From a virus: 20,245 bases of DNA. This document shows, piece after piece, positions 12,169-19,027 of the stretch. Position 1 is the stretch's first letter; every line of letters begins with the position of its first letter. Location of the stretch: IMG/VR virus record IMGVR_UViG_3300045135_000693, positions 1-20,245 of that record, one strand, 5' to 3'. Both the position numbers and the translations under genes were made by a program. The notes under the pieces are model-generated. The model worked only from the letters and a program-made list of their open reading frames with translations, did not search any database and was not told where the DNA came from.

Positions 12169-12195
12169 AAAAGCCTTCTTTACAGAGGCTTTTTT
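12169..12195 (+). terminator. second rho-independent terminator
   Basis: Stem AAAAGCCT (12169-12176) / AGGCTTTT (12186-12193), nine-base loop, and six T (12190-12195). No gene ends here: the previous gene stop is 220 bases away and already has its own terminator. It may therefore be a backup, or the 3' end of a short untranslated RNA. Confidence 0.78.
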
Positions 12196-12300
12196 ATTAT
12201 CTTGAATCTATTTAATATCTAATTAATTAAGTCCTCTAGTATCTAAAATTTGATAGCTTAAATGATGGCAGCCAAACAAGAAATAAATGTCAATTTTTCA

Positions 12301-12322
12301 TAGATCGGTTTAGATCGGTTTA
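12301..12322. repeat. 10-bp tandem repeat TAGATCGGTT x2
   Basis: Two exact adjacent copies of TAGATCGGTT followed by TA. The 10-base period equals about one turn of the helix, so two protein subunits would lie on the same face. It sits upstream of the late operon, in non-coding DNA. Confidence 0.6.
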
Positions 12323-12489
12323 AATTTTATTAATGAAATCTTTTAAAAAAAATCATTATCCGACATTTTTATTTTTAAATTTTAATTTGTTTTTTTTGTC
12401 ATTATTGTCATAAAAATATTGAATACCTTAGTAATTTAGTCAAGTATTATGTGTTTCTTGTCAGTAAACTTTATTTCTCCTGGATCAAC

Positions 12490-12509
12490 TGATAATGATA
12501 ATCATTCGC
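12490..12509. promoter_or_regulatory. near-consensus Fur box (site 2), upstream of terS
   Basis: GATAATGATAATCATTCGC (12491-12509) matches the 19-base Fur consensus at 17 of 19 positions; the core AATGAT-A-ATCATT (12494-12506) is a perfect 6-1-6 palindrome. It lies 106 bases before the small terminase gene in non-coding DNA. The match is seen directly; binding by Fur is inference. Confidence 0.62.
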
Positions 12510-12614
12510 ATTAGAGGGGCCATACCCCCTACAAAATTAAAATTTGTCTTAGACTATAACCCCAGACACAAAAAACGAAATTTCAAAAAAATTTGACTTT
12601 TAGGACTAAAAACT

Positions 12615-13004
12615 ATGTCAGAAAAGAAAAAAAGAGGTAATCCTAACTTCTATAAAGGAATGCCATCTTTAAATCCTGCAGGAAAACCTAAAGGAACTAT
12701 GAATAAGTATGCTGCTCTCTCAAGAGAACTTATGAATGAGAACGCAGTAGAAATTGTAGCTACTGTTCTGCAAAAAGCTAAAGATGGAGATGTGCATTGC
12801 TTAAAAATGTGCATGGATAGAATATTACCTGTACAAAAAGCCATAGATCCGAATAGAACAAAAAATGATGCTCAAGTTATTATTAATGTTGCTTCTATAG
12901 AGTCTATTGAAAAAAAAGCTAGTGAATATGACGAGGCTGAGTTAGTAGAACCAGAAGAAAAGAGTGACGATGAAATAATTGTTAATGTAGCAACTAATGG
13001 CTGA
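12615..13004 (+). CDS. terS: putative small terminase subunit (DUF5681-like N-terminus), 129 aa
   Basis: The N-terminus GNPNFYKGMPSLNPAGKPKG is the DUF5681-type signature (G-N-P then N-P-A-G-x-P-K-G), a small DNA-packaging-associated domain often encoded directly before a large terminase. It is followed by a helical part (YAALSRELMNENAVEIVATV then LQKAKDGDVHCLKMCMDRIL) and an acidic tail. As the small subunit it would recognise packaging sites and stimulate TerL. ATG 12615 has AGGA about ten bases upstream; the end overlaps terL by eight bases. The role rests on signature and position. Confidence 0.78.
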   Translation: MSEKKKRGNPNFYKGMPSLNPAGKPKGTMNKYAALSRELMNENAVEIVATVLQKAKDGDVHCLKMCMDRILPVQKAIDPNRTKNDAQVIINVASIESIEKKASEYDEAELVEPEEKSDDEIIVNVATNG

Positions 13005-14247
13005 ACTAAATATTGATTTGCATCCTGCGCAGTTGCAAATATTTAATTCTAAAAAGAGATTTAAGATTGTAGCTGCTGGGAGAAGATTTGGCAAGTCTTA
13101 TTTGTCTGCTTGGATGTTACTTATTAATGCTATACAGTCTGAATCCAAAGATGTGTTTTATATTGGGCCTACTTTTCAACAAGCCAAAGATATTATGTGG
13201 GCGATGTTAAAAGACTTAGGTAAAGATTTAATATCACAAGCACACGAAAACACAGCAGTTCTTACATTAATCAATGGTCGCAAAATATATCTGAAGGGCA
13301 GCGATCGGCCCGACACGCTGCGTGGCGTAGGCTTGGCATTTTGCGTTTTGGATGAATATGCCTCAATGAAACCACAAGTCTGGGAGCAGATTATTAGACC
13401 TACGCTTTCAGATGTACAAGGTGGTGCTTTATTTATCGGAACACCTGCGGGTAAAAACCATTTTTACGAATTATATAAAGATGCGTTTGATGATGACGAT
13501 TGGGATGCGTTTCAATTTACATCAACAGACAACCCCTTTATACCAGATAGCGAAATAAAGGCCGCTAGTAAAACCATGTCATCTATGTCATTTAGGCAAG
13601 AATTCGAGGCATCGTTTGAAACTAACTCTGGCGGCATATTCAAAGAAGAATGGTTTCAAAAAGCAGAAGAGCCAGAAGAAGGAGCGTATGTTATAGCAGT
13701 TGACCCTGCTGGTTTTGAATCTATAGAAAAAGAACGCAATTTAAAAAGATCCAGGCTAGACGAAACAGCTATTGCGATTGTTAAGATAGATCGTGATAAG
13801 TGGTGGGTTAAAGACATTCTACATGGTCGGTGGAATGTAAAAGAAACTGCTAAAAAAATTCTTTCATCTGCGATGAAGGTAGAGGCAGCTACAGTTGGAA
13901 TAGAAACTGGGTCGCTGCGTAACGCTATATTACCCTACTTAGAAGATGAAATGCGTATCGCAGGAAGATGGATTACTATTATAGAATTACGACATGGCGG
14001 CAAAAAGAAAACAGAACGCATTACATGGGCATTACAAGGTCGCATGGAACATGGTCAAATTAGTTTTAACGAAAAAAAAGATTGGAAAGATTTTTTAGGT
14101 CAACTTAATGACTTTCCTAATCATTTAGCACATGACGATCAACTCGATGCTTTGGCTTATATAGACCAAGTAAGTGTTGCAGATTTTGCTCATAGCATTG
14201 AATTGGCAGATGATTGGGAGGTACTAGATAGTGTCGCTGGATATTAA
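12997..14247 (+). CDS. terL: terminase large subunit (packaging ATPase/nuclease)
   Basis: This is the motor ATPase and endonuclease that cuts and pumps phage DNA into the prohead. The ATPase domain has Walker A AAGRRFGKSY (residues 26-35), Walker B LAFCVLDEYA (113-122, catalytic E120) and the coupling-type segment GGALFIGTPAGKNHF. The RNase H-like nuclease domain has VIAVDPAG with the first Asp, IETGS with the next acidic residue, and near the C-terminus HDDQLDALAYID with the last metal ligands. The 416-aa length is at the short end for TerL but all motifs are present. No ribosome site is seen; it is coupled to terS by overlap, and overlaps the next gene by 17 bases. Confidence 0.97.
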   Translation: MAELNIDLHPAQLQIFNSKKRFKIVAAGRRFGKSYLSAWMLLINAIQSESKDVFYIGPTFQQAKDIMWAMLKDLGKDLISQAHENTAVLTLINGRKIYLKGSDRPDTLRGVGLAFCVLDEYASMKPQVWEQIIRPTLSDVQGGALFIGTPAGKNHFYELYKDAFDDDDWDAFQFTSTDNPFIPDSEIKAASKTMSSMSFRQEFEASFETNSGGIFKEEWFQKAEEPEEGAYVIAVDPAGFESIEKERNLKRSRLDETAIAIVKIDRDKWWVKDILHGRWNVKETAKKILSSAMKVEAATVGIETGSLRNAILPYLEDEMRIAGRWITIIELRHGGKKKTERITWALQGRMEHGQISFNEKKDWKDFLGQLNDFPNHLAHDDQLDALAYIDQVSVADFAHSIELADDWEVLDSVAGY

Positions 14248-14482
14248 GACAATATTTGAAGAAGATATGACTGAAGAGGAGATAGTAGAACTATTAAAAT
14301 ACAGTTCTGACGATAGCACCCTCACAAAAAGATACATGGTAGCTTGTCAAATCATTAGTAATTTAACAAGTGAAATACCAGAAGATGTTTTAGAGCAAAA
14401 TGAACTTGTCGATTTAACAATTTGTAAAATGTTGGTAGATGGTTTAATACAAGTAGAAGAAGAAAATCATTCTTTACACTAA
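14231..14482 (+). CDS. unknown small acidic protein between terL and portal, 83 aa (GTG start)
   Basis: GTG at 14231 has GGGAGG nine bases before it, inside the end of terL. The first ATG (codon 13, 14267) has no ribosome site. The protein is acidic and helical: MTEEEIVELLKYSSDDSTLT then RYMVACQIISNLTSEIPEDV. There are no motifs. Its location in the terminase-portal block suggests a packaging or head assembly accessory role. Its stop is directly followed by the Fur-box-like site 3. Confidence 0.7.
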   Translation: MSLDIKTIFEEDMTEEEIVELLKYSSDDSTLTKRYMVACQIISNLTSEIPEDVLEQNELVDLTICKMLVDGLIQVEEENHSLH

Positions 14483-14483
14483 A

Positions 14484-14498
14484 TGATAATGATTATCA
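14484..14498. promoter_or_regulatory. perfect 7-1-7 Fur-type inverted repeat (site 3), upstream of portal
   Basis: TGATAAT-G-ATTATCA is a perfect heptamer inverted repeat, the 7-1-7 form used to describe Fur-family operators; the overlapping 19-mer 14485-14503 matches the Fur consensus at 15 of 19. It begins two bases after the preceding stop codon and ends one base before a -35-like TTGCAT. Confidence 0.65.
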
Positions 14499-14499
14499 A

Positions 14500-14528
14500 T
14501 TGCATCTATTATAAAAAAGTGTTAAAAT
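14500..14528 (+). promoter_or_regulatory. promoter-like sequence driving portal and capsid genes
   Basis: TTGCAT (14500-14505, 3 of 6 to TTGACA), a 17-base spacer, and TAAAAT (14523-14528, 5 of 6), with a TGT just before it making an extended -10 (TGTTAAAAT). The start would be near 14535. The Fur-type repeat abuts the -35, so a bound dimer would affect polymerase access. Confidence 0.55.
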
Positions 14529-14552
14529 CGGCTACTATAACTGGAGAACTCG

Positions 14553-14570
14553 ATGAACCCATATGAATAA
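14553..14570 (+). CDS. possible five-codon leader ORF overlapping the portal start
   Basis: ATG AAC CCA TAT GAA TAA encodes MNPYE and has GGAG six bases upstream, an ideal spacing. The portal ATG (14563) lies within it in another frame, 16 bases from that ribosome site, too far for direct use. No in-frame upstream start exists for portal because TGA occurs at 14554-14556. Ribosomes ending the mini-ORF at 14570 could re-initiate at the portal start. Coding of a functional peptide is not claimed. Confidence 0.4.
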   Translation: MNPYE

Positions 14571-16524
14571 ACAAGAAAATAAATATCAAGCACTTGCTAG
14601 TTGGTTAAGTTATCGTCTTGAAGGGTGGAGAACTCACAGAAATATTAATTACATTCCAATGTGGGATGAATATTACAGATTATGGCGTGGTATTTGGTCT
14701 GCTGAAGATAAAACTAGAGCAAATGAGAGATCCAGGCTTATTTCTCCCGCATTACAACAAGCAGTTGAGTCATCTGTTGCTGAATTAGAAGAGGCAACTT
14801 TTGGCAGGGGAAAATGGTTCGATATACAAGATGATTATTTAGACCAGGATCCTAGTGATGCTGAGTATGTTCGTAATTTATTGCAAGAAGATTTAGAAAA
14901 AACAGGTTGTAAAGATGCAATTTGTGAAGTTTTCTTAAATAGTGCTATATATGGCACAGGTATTGGCAAAATTGTAGTCAAACAAAAGATAGAGCGGGCC
15001 CCAGCAGAAGTGCCAATTGAAGGAACAATGGCTACAACTCGTACAGTTGTTGAATACCCAGCTATTGATGTTCATGTTGAGCCTATATCTCCGAAAGAAT
15101 TCTTAATTGACCCATCAGCAAACTCAATTGACGATGCTTTAGGCGTTGCTCACGAAGTTATTAAGCCTAGATACCATGTTGTAGAAGGAATACGCTCTGG
15201 AATATACAGAGATGTTCCTCTTGATGGTGATTATGAGTCAGTAAAATTTGGTTATGACCCAGAAACAAAACAAGCAGACGAATCTGACTCTGTAAAAATA
15301 TGTGAATACTGGGGTTTAGTTCCAAAAAGGTTTTTAAAACCAAATCAAGACAAAGATGATTTTGAATATGATAAATCTAATGCAAATGAGTTAGTAGAAG
15401 CAGTTGTTACTATGTGTAACGACCAACATATTCTTAGAGTTGAAGAAAATGCGTTTATGATGGAAGATAGACCATTTATTTCTTATCAACATGACATCGT
15501 ACCAAATAAATTCTGGGGTAGGGGTGTTTGTGAAAAGGGGTATAACCCGCAAAAAGCCTTAGATGCTGAAATGAGAGCAAGAATTGATTCTTTAGCATTA
15601 ACTACTACGCCAATGATGGCCGCAGACGCTAGTAGACTACCTAGAGGTGTAAAGTTTGAAGTGAGAGCAGGAAAAACTGTTCTGACCAATGGAAATCCAC
15701 GAGAAGCTATCATGCCTCTCGACATGGGTACTACAGATCCTAATACATTTAATCAGGTTGCCTCACTTCAAAACATGATTCAAATGGGAACTGGTTCTGC
15801 TGATAGTGCTTCACAAGGTGGTGAAACTGCTAGTGGCATGTCAATGATGCAAAGTGCTGCAATTAAAAGACAAAAGCGTACTTTAATGAATTTTCAAAAC
15901 ACATTCCTTATACCTTTAATACAAAAAGCAATGTGGAGAAAGATTCAGTTTGATGTAGACAGATATCCTGTTAATGATTACAAATTTATACCATATTCGA
16001 CTATGGGTATTATGGCTAAAGAGTTAGAAATGACTCAAATGGTGCAAATGTTACAAACGATTCCACAAGATTCACCTGCATTTGATGTAATCTTGTTAGC
16101 ATTGTTCCAAAACTCATCTATACATAATAGAGATCAGATTGTTAATGCACTTATGGAAGGCGGTGAGCCAGACCCACAAATGGAAGAAATGCAACAAATG
16201 GGTATGCAGATAGAAATGCAGCAATTACAAGCTAATGTACAGAAAACACTTGCAGAAGCTAAAGAAGAAGAGGCACAGGCTATATTGCATCAAGCTGATG
16301 CTATGAGCAAACAGCCTAATGATATAGATGTGCAAGAAAAAATACTTAAATTGCAAAAAGATTCTATAGCCATCGAAAAAGGTATTGCAGATATTGAAAA
16401 TATGCGTTCTGAAACTGCCAGAAACATACCAGAAGTAGAACATTTACAATCTGAAACAATTTTAAACCTAGCTAAAGCTAGAGAAGCAGGTAAAAAAACA
16501 CAGGTAACTAATACCGTACAATAA
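14563..16524 (+). CDS. portal protein, 653 aa
   Basis: The portal forms the dodecameric ring through which DNA enters and leaves the head. Size, position after terL and before scaffold/capsid, and the sequence all fit. A helical N-terminus (WRTHRNINYIPMWDEYYRLW) and RSRLISPALQQAVESSVAEL then EEATFGRGKWFDI are typical of portals of podovirus-like marine phages. A core with VHVEPISPKEFLIDPSANSI follows, then GRGVCEKGYNPQKALDAEMR (wing/stem part) and SASQGGETASGMSMMQSAAI. The C-terminal ~120 residues are Gln/Glu-rich coiled coil (MQQLQANVQKTLAEAKEEEA), possibly the barrel extension. The start is the only ATG available near the gap (stop in frame just upstream). Confidence 0.92.
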   Translation: MNKQENKYQALASWLSYRLEGWRTHRNINYIPMWDEYYRLWRGIWSAEDKTRANERSRLISPALQQAVESSVAELEEATFGRGKWFDIQDDYLDQDPSDAEYVRNLLQEDLEKTGCKDAICEVFLNSAIYGTGIGKIVVKQKIERAPAEVPIEGTMATTRTVVEYPAIDVHVEPISPKEFLIDPSANSIDDALGVAHEVIKPRYHVVEGIRSGIYRDVPLDGDYESVKFGYDPETKQADESDSVKICEYWGLVPKRFLKPNQDKDDFEYDKSNANELVEAVVTMCNDQHILRVEENAFMMEDRPFISYQHDIVPNKFWGRGVCEKGYNPQKALDAEMRARIDSLALTTTPMMAADASRLPRGVKFEVRAGKTVLTNGNPREAIMPLDMGTTDPNTFNQVASLQNMIQMGTGSADSASQGGETASGMSMMQSAAIKRQKRTLMNFQNTFLIPLIQKAMWRKIQFDVDRYPVNDYKFIPYSTMGIMAKELEMTQMVQMLQTIPQDSPAFDVILLALFQNSSIHNRDQIVNALMEGGEPDPQMEEMQQMGMQIEMQQLQANVQKTLAEAKEEEAQAILHQADAMSKQPNDIDVQEKILKLQKDSIAIEKGIADIENMRSETARNIPEVEHLQSETILNLAKAREAGKKTQVTNTVQ

Positions 16525-16525
16525 A

Positions 16526-16768
16526 ATGTCAAAAACTGATATAAAGTTCCTAGAAGATAGACTAGGAATGACAGAAACAGAAGGCTGGTTAGATTTAGTT
16601 GCCGATTTAAAAAATTTAGAAGAAAGTATTGTTAATTTGAACAATATTAATTCTGAACAAGACCTTTGGGTAATCAAGGGTCAGTTGCGTATTATAAATT
16701 ACATTGTTAATTTAGAAAATGCAACACACCTAGCGTTGGAAGAACTCCAAGACGGAAATCCAACATAA
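16526..16768 (+). CDS. unknown small protein between portal and scaffold, 80 aa
   Basis: ATG at 16526 lies one base after the portal stop; no ribosome site, so probably coupled. The sequence is helical: KFLEDRLGMTETEGWLDLVA then DLKNLEESIVNLNNINSEQD and LWVIKGQLRIINYIVNLENA. The pattern of a long helix containing W-x-x-x-G-x-L resembles small phage head proteins encoded between portal and scaffold, but I cannot name a family. It may be a head completion or assembly factor. Confidence 0.7.
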   Translation: MSKTDIKFLEDRLGMTETEGWLDLVADLKNLEESIVNLNNINSEQDLWVIKGQLRIINYIVNLENATHLALEELQDGNPT

Positions 16769-16807
16769 TTCAAACTTCACAATCCTGAAGAGGACGGAGA
16801 AAACACA

Positions 16808-17608
16808 ATGAGTGAAAGTATAGTAGTAGATGAGGCCCCTCAACAAGAAGAGCCAATAACAGAAACGCAAGAATTAGAAACACAACAAGCACAGACGGAA
16901 GAAACACCACAATCTGAGCCAGAAATTCCTGCTAAGTATGCTGGTAAAACTTTGTCAGAGGTTATTGAAATGCATCAAAATGTCGAACAGGCATTAGGTA
17001 AGCAAGGAGCAGAACTTGGTGAACAAAGGAAGCTAATGCAAAGCCTAATTGAAGCACAAAATAAAGCCAATGAAACTACTCCACCAGAAGAACCTGTAAT
17101 ACAGGAGGATAACTTCTATGACGATCCAGTTTCGGCTGTAAATAAAGCCATAGAAAACCACCCAGATGTTATAAAGGCTAGAGAAGAAAGAATGAACAAT
17201 ATGCAAAAGCATAATTTGGAGGCTTTAGATAAAGCATATCCAGATTGGCAAAAAACTGTTGCTAATTCTGATTTTCAAAAATTTATTGGTGATAGTGCAA
17301 CAAGAACAGAAATGTTTCGTAAAGCTGATACAGAATATAGATCAGATTTAGCGATTGAACTTTTTGATTGGTATTCACAGACACAAATGTCTGGGGCCAC
17401 ACAAGAGGCAGTAGCTGAAGAAAAGTCTAAAATTGAAAAGCAAATGAAACAAACAAGTTCTGAAAGCAGAACATCATCAGATTCCGTAGGTGGAAAGAAA
17501 ATTTACCGTAGAGCAGATTTAATCAATCTACAGGTAACAGATCCTAACCGTTATGCATCGTTGTCTGATGAAATTCAGTCAGCATACGCAGAGGGAAGGG
17601 TTAAATAA
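16808..17608 (+). CDS. capsid scaffolding protein, 266 aa
   Basis: Scaffolding proteins guide coat protein assembly and leave the prohead. This one is directly upstream of the capsid gene and has the usual make-up: an acidic, disordered Glu/Gln/Pro/Thr-rich N-terminus (first ~55 residues), then PAKYAGKTLSEVIEMHQNVE and a coiled-coil (EQALGKQGAELGEQRKLMQS). A middle segment NFYDDPVSAVNKAIENHPD follows, then a helical, charged tail ending KIYRRADLINLQVTDPNRYA, basic as expected for the coat-binding end. The ribosome site is GGAG eight bases before the ATG. No protease motif is visible, so it seems to be a pure scaffold. Confidence 0.88.
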   Translation: MSESIVVDEAPQQEEPITETQELETQQAQTEETPQSEPEIPAKYAGKTLSEVIEMHQNVEQALGKQGAELGEQRKLMQSLIEAQNKANETTPPEEPVIQEDNFYDDPVSAVNKAIENHPDVIKAREERMNNMQKHNLEALDKAYPDWQKTVANSDFQKFIGDSATRTEMFRKADTEYRSDLAIELFDWYSQTQMSGATQEAVAEEKSKIEKQMKQTSSESRTSSDSVGGKKIYRRADLINLQVTDPNRYASLSDEIQSAYAEGRVK

Positions 17609-17632
17609 TAATACTATAACAGGAGAAGTAAA

Positions 17633-18562
17633 ATGGCTTTGGGTACAAACCAAGTAACGACTGCCGTAGCTAATAACTTCATCCCCGAATTGTGGAGTGA
17701 TGAAGTAATAGGTGCGTATAAGTCAAATCTAGTGGTTGCTAACCTAGTAACTAAACTTTCTCATAAAGGCAAAAAAGGCGATACAATCTATATTCCTGTG
17801 CCGGCAAGAGGAAGTGCAAGTGCTAAAGCAGCAAACACACAAGTAACACTATCAGCAGCTACTAATACGAAAGTAACAGTCAGTATTGATAAGCATTACG
17901 AATATTCAAAACTAATTGAAGATATTGCAGAAGTGCAATCACTAGCTTCAATGCGCAAGTTCTACACAGATGATGCTGGCTACGCTCTCGCCAAGCAAGT
18001 TGATACTGACCTTTTTGCACTAGCAGAAGGTTTTCAAGGCGGTACAGTAGGCGGTTCAGGTTCTTCATCATATGAGAATGCTGTTATCGGTTCAAACGGT
18101 AGCACAGCTTACAATGGTGGTTCATCTAACGCTGCTGACATTACAGATGCAGGTATTCGTAGAATGCTTCTAACTCTTGATGATGCAGATGTACCGATGG
18201 ACAACCGTGTACTAATCGTACCACCAATTTGTGCTAATGACATGCTTGGAATCAACAGATTCACAGAGCAGCAGTTCATTGGTTCTGGTGATGCTATCCG
18301 TACTGGTAAGATTGGACAAATCTACGGTGTTGATGTTTACATTACATCTAACGCACCTTCGGCAGCAGGTAACTCTGGTGCTGATAGAGTAGGTATGCTT
18401 ATGCACAAGGATGCTATGGTTCTAGCTGAACAGGTTGGTGTTCGTTCACAAACACAGTACAAGCAAGAGTATTTAGGTGATCTATTCACTTCAGATACTA
18501 TTTATGGAGTTGCAGAACTTCGTAACGATGCAGCTGTTGCGTTTGTAGTACCAGGATCTTAA
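17633..18562 (+). CDS. major capsid protein (HK97-fold type), 309 aa
   Basis: The gene follows the scaffold by 24 bases with a strong ACAGGAGAAGTAAA ribosome site, and has the most GC-balanced codon use in the window, as expected for the most abundant protein. Sequence features fit HK97-fold coat proteins of marine podovirus-like phages. An N-terminal arm (NFIPELWSDEVIGAYKSNLV) leads to a basic E-loop-like region (LSHKGKKGDTIYIPVPARGS) and a spine helix (MRKFYTDDAGYALAKQVDTD). A Gly/Ser-rich insertion lies about 140-165, then LDDADVPMDNRVLIVPP and GQIYGVDVYITSNAPS, and a terminal GVAELRNDAAVAFVVPGS. No N-terminal delta domain is fused, consistent with a separate scaffold. Confidence 0.93.
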   Translation: MALGTNQVTTAVANNFIPELWSDEVIGAYKSNLVVANLVTKLSHKGKKGDTIYIPVPARGSASAKAANTQVTLSAATNTKVTVSIDKHYEYSKLIEDIAEVQSLASMRKFYTDDAGYALAKQVDTDLFALAEGFQGGTVGGSGSSSYENAVIGSNGSTAYNGGSSNAADITDAGIRRMLLTLDDADVPMDNRVLIVPPICANDMLGINRFTEQQFIGSGDAIRTGKIGQIYGVDVYITSNAPSAAGNSGADRVGMLMHKDAMVLAEQVGVRSQTQYKQEYLGDLFTSDTIYGVAELRNDAAVAFVVPGS

Positions 18563-18577
18563 TAGTTAATTAAGGTG

Positions 18578-18601
18578 TAACCCCTTCTTACGAGGGGGTT
18601 A
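18578..18601 (+). terminator. stem-loop after the capsid gene (leaky terminator)
   Basis: TAACCCC (18578-18584) pairs with GGGGTTA (18595-18601) around a ten-base loop. It lies 15 bases after the capsid stop, but is followed only by TTCTGAATT rather than a clean T-run. It is therefore better read as a partial terminator or mRNA-stabilising hairpin that keeps capsid mRNA more abundant than downstream mRNA. Confidence 0.6.
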
Positions 18602-18623
18602 TTCTGAATTAATTAAAAGTCAT

Positions 18624-18806
18624 ATGCAAGACGAAGAAGGCAAACTTGAAATATCTGTAAGGATATTAGGTAATGAAATAATTGGTTTTAAAATGACTGT
18701 TGATGATTTTAAAATGAAGTGGATGCTAGTTGGGTTGTTTGCAGTTGGTATCTTGTCTTGGATAATGGTTGAATTTGCACCACCTATAATGGAAACATTT
18801 ACATAA
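18624..18806 (+). CDS. small single-pass membrane protein, 60 aa
   Basis: The soluble N-terminus MQDEEGKLEISVRILGNEII then GFKMTVDDFKMKW is followed by one membrane helix, MLVGLFAVGILSWIMVEF, and a short tail PPIMETFT. The stop overlaps the next start as TAATG. No good ribosome site precedes the ATG at 18624. Similar short membrane proteins lie after the capsid gene in other phages; a role in host membrane or lysis is possible but not shown. Confidence 0.7.
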   Translation: MQDEEGKLEISVRILGNEIIGFKMTVDDFKMKWMLVGLFAVGILSWIMVEFAPPIMETFT

Positions 18807-19027
18807 TGCCTTTTTACGACTTTAAATGTAAAGAAAATCACATAAGCGAAGAACTTCGCACTTACGATGAAATGAAAATGGGTATTGAATGCCCTAAATG
18901 TGGCAAACCTGCCCAAAGAATATATTCAATTAACGATGTCAGACCTAGTTACGGATATGAAATGACTAGATTTGCCATGAGAGAAAAGAAAAGACTAAGC
19001 AAGGACAAATTTAATGGACATATTTAG
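18806..19027 (+). CDS. FmdB-type zinc ribbon protein, 73 aa
   Basis: MPFYDFKCKENHISEELRTY then IECPKCGKPAQRIYS matches the FmdB-type zinc ribbon: M-P-x-Y-x-F-x-C-x3-H, a gap, then C-P-x-C-G-x-x-A-x-R. The first ligand pair is C8 with H12 (instead of the common CxxC), the second is C29/C32. The C-terminus is basic (MREKKRLSKDKFNGH). Family members are small regulators of unclear function; in phages they sit among head-tail genes. It is coupled to both neighbours by overlaps of one and 14 bases. Confidence 0.8.
   Translation: MPFYDFKCKENHISEELRTYDEMKMGIECPKCGKPAQRIYSINDVRPSYGYEMTRFAMREKKRLSKDKFNGHI

Larger units (their letters stand above)
11995..12614. other. 620-base non-coding region between the small operon and the late operon
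   Basis: No convincing gene on either strand. It contains, in order: a stretch with a 6-3-6 palindrome AAATAT-CGA-ATATTT (12067-12081), a second terminator (12169-12195), a TGTCAATTTTT half-site (12288-12298), a TAGATCGGTT tandem repeat (12301-12322), an isolated ATCATTATC (12352-12360), two TTGTCAT copies nine bases apart (12396-12402 and 12405-12411), the Fur-box-like site 2 (12490-12509), and a small AGGGG/CCCCT hairpin (12515-12530). A -10-like TATAAC follows without a matching -35. This is probably the control region for late genes, and may also hold a packaging or origin site (inference). Confidence 0.6.

Noticed and set aside
12352-12360. Isolated ATCATTATC, an exact half of the Fur-like motif
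   Set aside because: Only one half is present (the full 19-mer matches about 14 positions, mainly from A/T runs); mentioned as possible extra half-site but not called as an operator.
11947-12614. Possible tRNA or attachment site in the large non-coding region
   Set aside because: No cloverleaf, no GTTCRANYC-like arm and no integrase in the window; repeats present are short and local.
15486-15725. Antisense ORF within the portal gene (and others at 16225-16677)
   Set aside because: Shadows of the strongly supported portal frame with no ribosome sites.
17880-18406. Antisense ORFs within the capsid gene
   Set aside because: Cys/Arg/Leu-rich shadow translations of a clear capsid gene.
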